The position numbers and the translations under genes are program-made. Source: Alistipes excrementigallinarum (lineage in GTDB: Bacteria; Bacteroidota; Bacteroidia; Bacteroidales; Rikenellaceae). From it: a stretch of DNA of 64,000 bases. This document shows, in pieces, positions 61,186 to 64,000 of the stretch (its first letter is position 1; each line of letters opens with the position of its first letter). The DNA lies in the NCBI GenBank assembly GCA_019112825.1, contig DXIP01000009.1, positions 124,001-188,000 on the forward strand, given 5' to 3'. The notes below the pieces were generated by a model. It ran no database searches, was not told the origin of the DNA, and saw nothing but the letters and a program-made list of their open reading frames with translations.

Positions 61186-61920
61186 ATGAGCGATTACGTA
61201 GTAAAACTCGAGAATGCGGCAATCTACCACGCCGATGCCTCTTTCGGACGCAGGTCGGAGGCCAAACAGCTCCGCGAGGGCGAAATGGTGCTTTCGGAGG
61301 TGAGCTTCACCGTCGCCGAGGGCGAGTTCGTCTATCTGCTCGGGCGCGTGGGCAGCGGCAAGAGCACGCTGCTCAAGACGCTCTACGCTGAGGTGCCGCT
61401 GCTCACGGGTGAGGGCTATGTGGCCGGATTCGACCTGCGCCGGCTCCGACGCAGGGATATCCCCTACCTGCGCCGCAAAATCGGCATCGTCTTCCAGGAC
61501 TACCAGCTGCTGACCGACCGCAACGTCTTCATGAACCTCTATTACGTGATGAAGGCGACGGGCTGGAAGGAGGAGAGCGCGATTCGCCAGCGGATTGACA
61601 AGATTCTGAAGATTGTCCACCTCGAGTCGAAGGCCTACAAGATGCCCTTCGAGCTCTCGGGCGGCGAGCAGCAGCGCCTGGTCATCGGTCGCGCCCTGCT
61701 CAACGACCCCAAGGTGCTGCTGGCCGACGAGCCGACGGGAAACCTCGACCCGGTGACGGCCGAGGGCATCATGCAGCTCTTCCGCGACATTGCCGCGCGG
61801 GGCTGCGCCGTGGTGATGTCGACGCATAACACCGCGCTCATCGAGAACTACCCTGCCCGCGCGCTCCTCTTTGCCAAGGGGCACATCCGCGAGGTGGACC
61901 TGCTCTCGGAGCTCGGTTAG
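61186..61920 (+). CDS. ftsE: cell-division ATP-binding protein FtsE
   Basis: 244 aa. Walker A GRVGSGKST, Q-loop FQDYQLL, signature LSGGEQQRLVIGRAL, Walker B VLLADEPTGNLDP: the standard FtsE set. It powers FtsX to activate septal murein hydrolases. An N-terminal addition of about 15 residues includes a basic stretch. No ftsX follows, a common split arrangement in this phylum. A LolD-type ABC protein is a less likely alternative. Confidence 0.9.
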   Translation: MSDYVVKLENAAIYHADASFGRRSEAKQLREGEMVLSEVSFTVAEGEFVYLLGRVGSGKSTLLKTLYAEVPLLTGEGYVAGFDLRRLRRRDIPYLRRKIGIVFQDYQLLTDRNVFMNLYYVMKATGWKEESAIRQRIDKILKIVHLESKAYKMPFELSGGEQQRLVIGRALLNDPKVLLADEPTGNLDPVTAEGIMQLFRDIAARGCAVVMSTHNTALIENYPARALLFAKGHIREVDLLSELG

Positions 61921-62340
61921 CATTCGGCGGAGTGCTTGGCGGAGTGCACGGCGTCGCGGGGTCCCGGGACGCCTTTTTCTTTTGCGGCGGATGTACGGAC
62001 CGTCGGTGTCGGACGCCGGCTTGCGGAACGGATGCTGTAATGCCCGGGGCACGGACGAGTGCCGCCCGTGGACTGGAACGGATGCTTTCCAGGAACCGGG
62101 AGCCGCGGTCGGATGCGGGGGCGCATGCGGTATCGGTTGGCGCTCCCGGGGTGTGCCGGCGGCGTGGCCTCCGCTCTTCGGGGCGGCGGGGCTGCGTGCC
62201 GCCCGCCGTGCTCTTTTCGGGCCGGTGCGGGATACGGCGGACCCCTCGATCGGATGCTTCCGGCGCAATCCTCCCTTTGTATGATTTTCCCCGTAAAAAC
62301 GGCATAATGCCCCGGCCGGAGTGTTTGAAACTCCGGAAAT
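61921..62340. other. 420-base GC-rich spacer between ftsE and gyrB
   Basis: Holds a 12-mer GGAACGGATGCT at 62025-62036 and 62075-62086 and several CGGATGC words. Frames are open in several phases but have no family character. No RNA gene was recognised. Confidence 0.45.
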
Positions 62341-62344
62341 TTTT

Positions 62345-62358
62345 CGTACATTTGTACG
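62345..62358 (+). promoter_or_regulatory. palindromic -7 region of gyrB
   Basis: The -7 box TACATTTG (62347-62354) is inside the palindrome CGTACA-TT-TGTACG. It lies 22 bases before the ATG. Confidence 0.6.
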
Positions 62359-62376
62359 ATATTTCAAACGCGACAA

Positions 62377-64000
62377 ATGAGTACTGAACAAGAAAACGTA
62401 AAGAAGCAGACCGAAGAGTATTCCGCTTCGAATATTCAGGTCCTGGAGGGGTTGGAGGCCGTGCGCAAGCGTCCGGCCATGTACATCGGCGATATCGGAG
62501 AGAAGGGTCTTCACCATCTGGTGTACGAGGTCGTGGACAACTCGATTGACGAGGCGCTGGCGGGCTTCTGCACCCATATCGAAGTGACCATCAACGAGGA
62601 CAACTCCATTACGGTGCGCGACAATGGCCGCGGTATCCCGACCGACTTCCACGAGAAGGAGGGCAAATCGGCACTCGAGGTCGTGCTGACCGTGCTGCAT
62701 GCCGGCGGCAAGTTCGACAAGGGCAGCTACAAGGTCTCGGGCGGTCTCCATGGTGTGGGCGTTTCGTGCGTCAACGCGCTTTCGACGCTGCTCATCGCCG
62801 AGATTCACCGCGACGGCAAGATTTTCCGTCAGACATACAGCAAGGGTACCCCCACCTCCGAGGTTGAGATTGTGGGCACCTGCACCGACCGCGGTACCAT
62901 CATCACCTTCAAGCCCGACGCGAGCATCTTCACCCATACGACCGAGTACAAATACGACATTCTGGCCAACCGCCTGCGCGAGCTGGCCTTCCTGAACAAG
63001 GGAATCCGCCTCACGCTGACCGACAAGCGTCAGAAGGACGAGGAGGGCAACTTCCTCTGCGAGCGCTTCTACTCGGAGGAGGGCCTCAAGGAGTTCGTGC
63101 GCTACCTCGACGCCACGCGCGGCGAGCCGATTACCTCGATTATCTACCTCGATACCGAGAAGAACGGCGTGCCGGTCGAGGTGGCCATGCAGTACAACGA
63201 CTCCTTCTCGGAGAACGTGCATTCGTACGTCAACAACATCAATACGATTGAGGGCGGTACCCACCTGACGGGCTTCCGCCGTGCGCTGACCCGCACGCTG
63301 AAGAAGTATGCCGACGACTCGGGCATGCTCGCCAAGCTGAAGTTCGACATCAACGGCGACGACTTCCGCGAGGGTCTGACGGCGGTGGTATCGGTCAAGG
63401 TGGCCGAGCCGCAGTTCGAAGGTCAGACCAAGACCAAGCTCGGCAACGACGAGGTGGCCGCAGCCGTCGACCAGGCGATGTCGGCCGCCCTGGCCCACTA
63501 TCTGGAGGAGAATCCCAAGGATGCCAAGGCCATCGTGCAGAAGGTGATTCTGGCGGCTCAGGCCCGCCATGCGGCCCGCAAGGCCCGTGAGGCGGTGCAG
63601 CGCAAGACCCCGCTGTCGGGTGTCGGACTGCCGGGCAAGCTGGCCGACTGCACGAGCCGCGACCGCTCGATTGCCGAAATCTTCTTCGTCGAGGGTGACT
63701 CGGCAGGCGGTACGGCCAAGTCGGGTCGCGACCGCAACTACCAGGCCATCATGCCGCTGCGCGGTAAGATTCTCAACGTCGAGAAGGCGCAGGAGCACAA
63801 GATGTGGGACAACGAGGAAATCAAGAACATGTTCACGGCGCTGGGCGTGACCATCGGCACGGAGGAGGACTCGAAGGCGCTCAACCTCGAGAAGCTCCGC
63901 TACGACAAGATTATCATCATGACCGATGCTGATGTCGACGGCAGCCACATCGCCACGCTGATGCTGACCTTCTTCTTCCGCAAGATGAAGGAGCTCATCG
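62377..64000 (+). CDS. gyrB: DNA gyrase subunit B (3' end outside window)
   Basis: 541 residues are visible. GHKL ATPase motifs: VVDNSIDEALAG, DNGRGIPTDFHEKEGKSALEVVLTVLHAGGKF, VSGGLHGVGVS. Transducer: THLTGFRRALTRT, DDFREGLTAVVSVK. Toprim: FFVEGDSAGGTAKSGRDRNYQAIMPLRGKILNVEK and DADVDGSHIATLML. It is the ATP-driven subunit of supercoiling. The GyrB rather than ParE identity rests on the PLRGKILNVE segment and overall match. Confidence 0.96.
   Translation, partial: MSTEQENVKKQTEEYSASNIQVLEGLEAVRKRPAMYIGDIGEKGLHHLVYEVVDNSIDEALAGFCTHIEVTINEDNSITVRDNGRGIPTDFHEKEGKSALEVVLTVLHAGGKFDKGSYKVSGGLHGVGVSCVNALSTLLIAEIHRDGKIFRQTYSKGTPTSEVEIVGTCTDRGTIITFKPDASIFTHTTEYKYDILANRLRELAFLNKGIRLTLTDKRQKDEEGNFLCERFYSEEGLKEFVRYLDATRGEPITSIIYLDTEKNGVPVEVAMQYNDSFSENVHSYVNNINTIEGGTHLTGFRRALTRTLKKYADDSGMLAKLKFDINGDDFREGLTAVVSVKVAEPQFEGQTKTKLGNDEVAAAVDQAMSAALAHYLEENPKDAKAIVQKVILAAQARHAARKAREAVQRKTPLSGVGLPGKLADCTSRDRSIAEIFFVEGDSAGGTAKSGRDRNYQAIMPLRGKILNVEKAQEHKMWDNEEIKNMFTALGVTIGTEEDSKALNLEKLRYDKIIIMTDADVDGSHIATLMLTFFFRKMKELI

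Noticed and set aside
60988..63948. A 986-codon open frame antisense to ftsE and gyrB
   Set aside because: Shadow of two clear genes; runs through a spacer and into tmRNA.

Overview
The window is a GC-rich chromosomal segment of a Bacteroidota bacterium, most like Alistipes/Rikenellaceae. This is inferred from gene content and signals rather than a search. Supporting signs are: about 25 promoters with the Bacteroidota -7 box TAnnTTTG (mostly TATCTTTG), some with a TTTG/TTG element about 20 bases upstream; weak Shine-Dalgarno sites; a 58-aa histone H1-like protein; a PorV/PorQ-type outer-membrane protein; a FeoA-FeoB fusion followed by a FeoB-associated Cys-rich peptide; and a tmRNA whose tag reads (A)GNNSYALAA. 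The host DNA is mostly housekeeping operons.

Layout. 1-3.3 kb: end of a HlyD/ABC-2 efflux operon. 3.6-9.7 kb: rubrerythrin, EttA, HisRS, an S41 protease and a PUR-domain nucleic-acid-binding protein, whose 3' flank is a 300-base tract that is 85% purine. 10.3-18.1 kb: an integrated mobilizable element of about 7.8 kb with lower GC. It carries an SMR + MFS efflux pair, a divergent Crp/Fnr-type regulator, a MobV relaxase with a candidate oriT, a primase/helicase-like ATPase, a small orf, and a tyrosine integrase broken by a frameshift. Two of its promoters share a 33-bp upstream element at identical spacing.

18.2-30.5 kb: PopT (DUF368)/AroE/TonB-C protein, DUF2007, DnaE-thioredoxin-aldose epimerase, an EamA transporter, a nitroreductase and HtpG. 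30.6-37.0 kb (minus strand): a compact block of nucleoside phosphorylase, sliding clamp, DnaQ-like exonuclease, LysM/periplasmic-binding protein, Rex, a RibF lacking its riboflavin kinase half, and a thioesterase. 37.1-41.2 kb: GlmM-like mutase, NlpE-like lipoprotein, M20 peptidase and an inositol monophosphatase-like enzyme. 41.3-52.0 kb: DUF2461, GlyA, FabG, H1-like protein, an envelope operon (YtfJ-like, Omp85-like barrel, phosphoethanolamine transferase-like), LMW tyrosine phosphatase, PorV-like protein, cyclophilin and LrgB/LrgA.

52.3-64 kb: FeoAB and its Cys-rich partner, a class I aminotransferase, PurT, a DUF4838 secreted protein, tmRNA, FtsE and the 5' part of GyrB, cut by the window end. 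No tRNA, rRNA or CRISPR array was seen.

The most unusual features are the purine tract behind the PUR-protein gene, the duplicated promoter module and frameshifted integrase of the mobile element, the kinase-less RibF, the low-complexity insertion in FeoB, and palindromes at the rubrerythrin, htpG and gyrB promoters.
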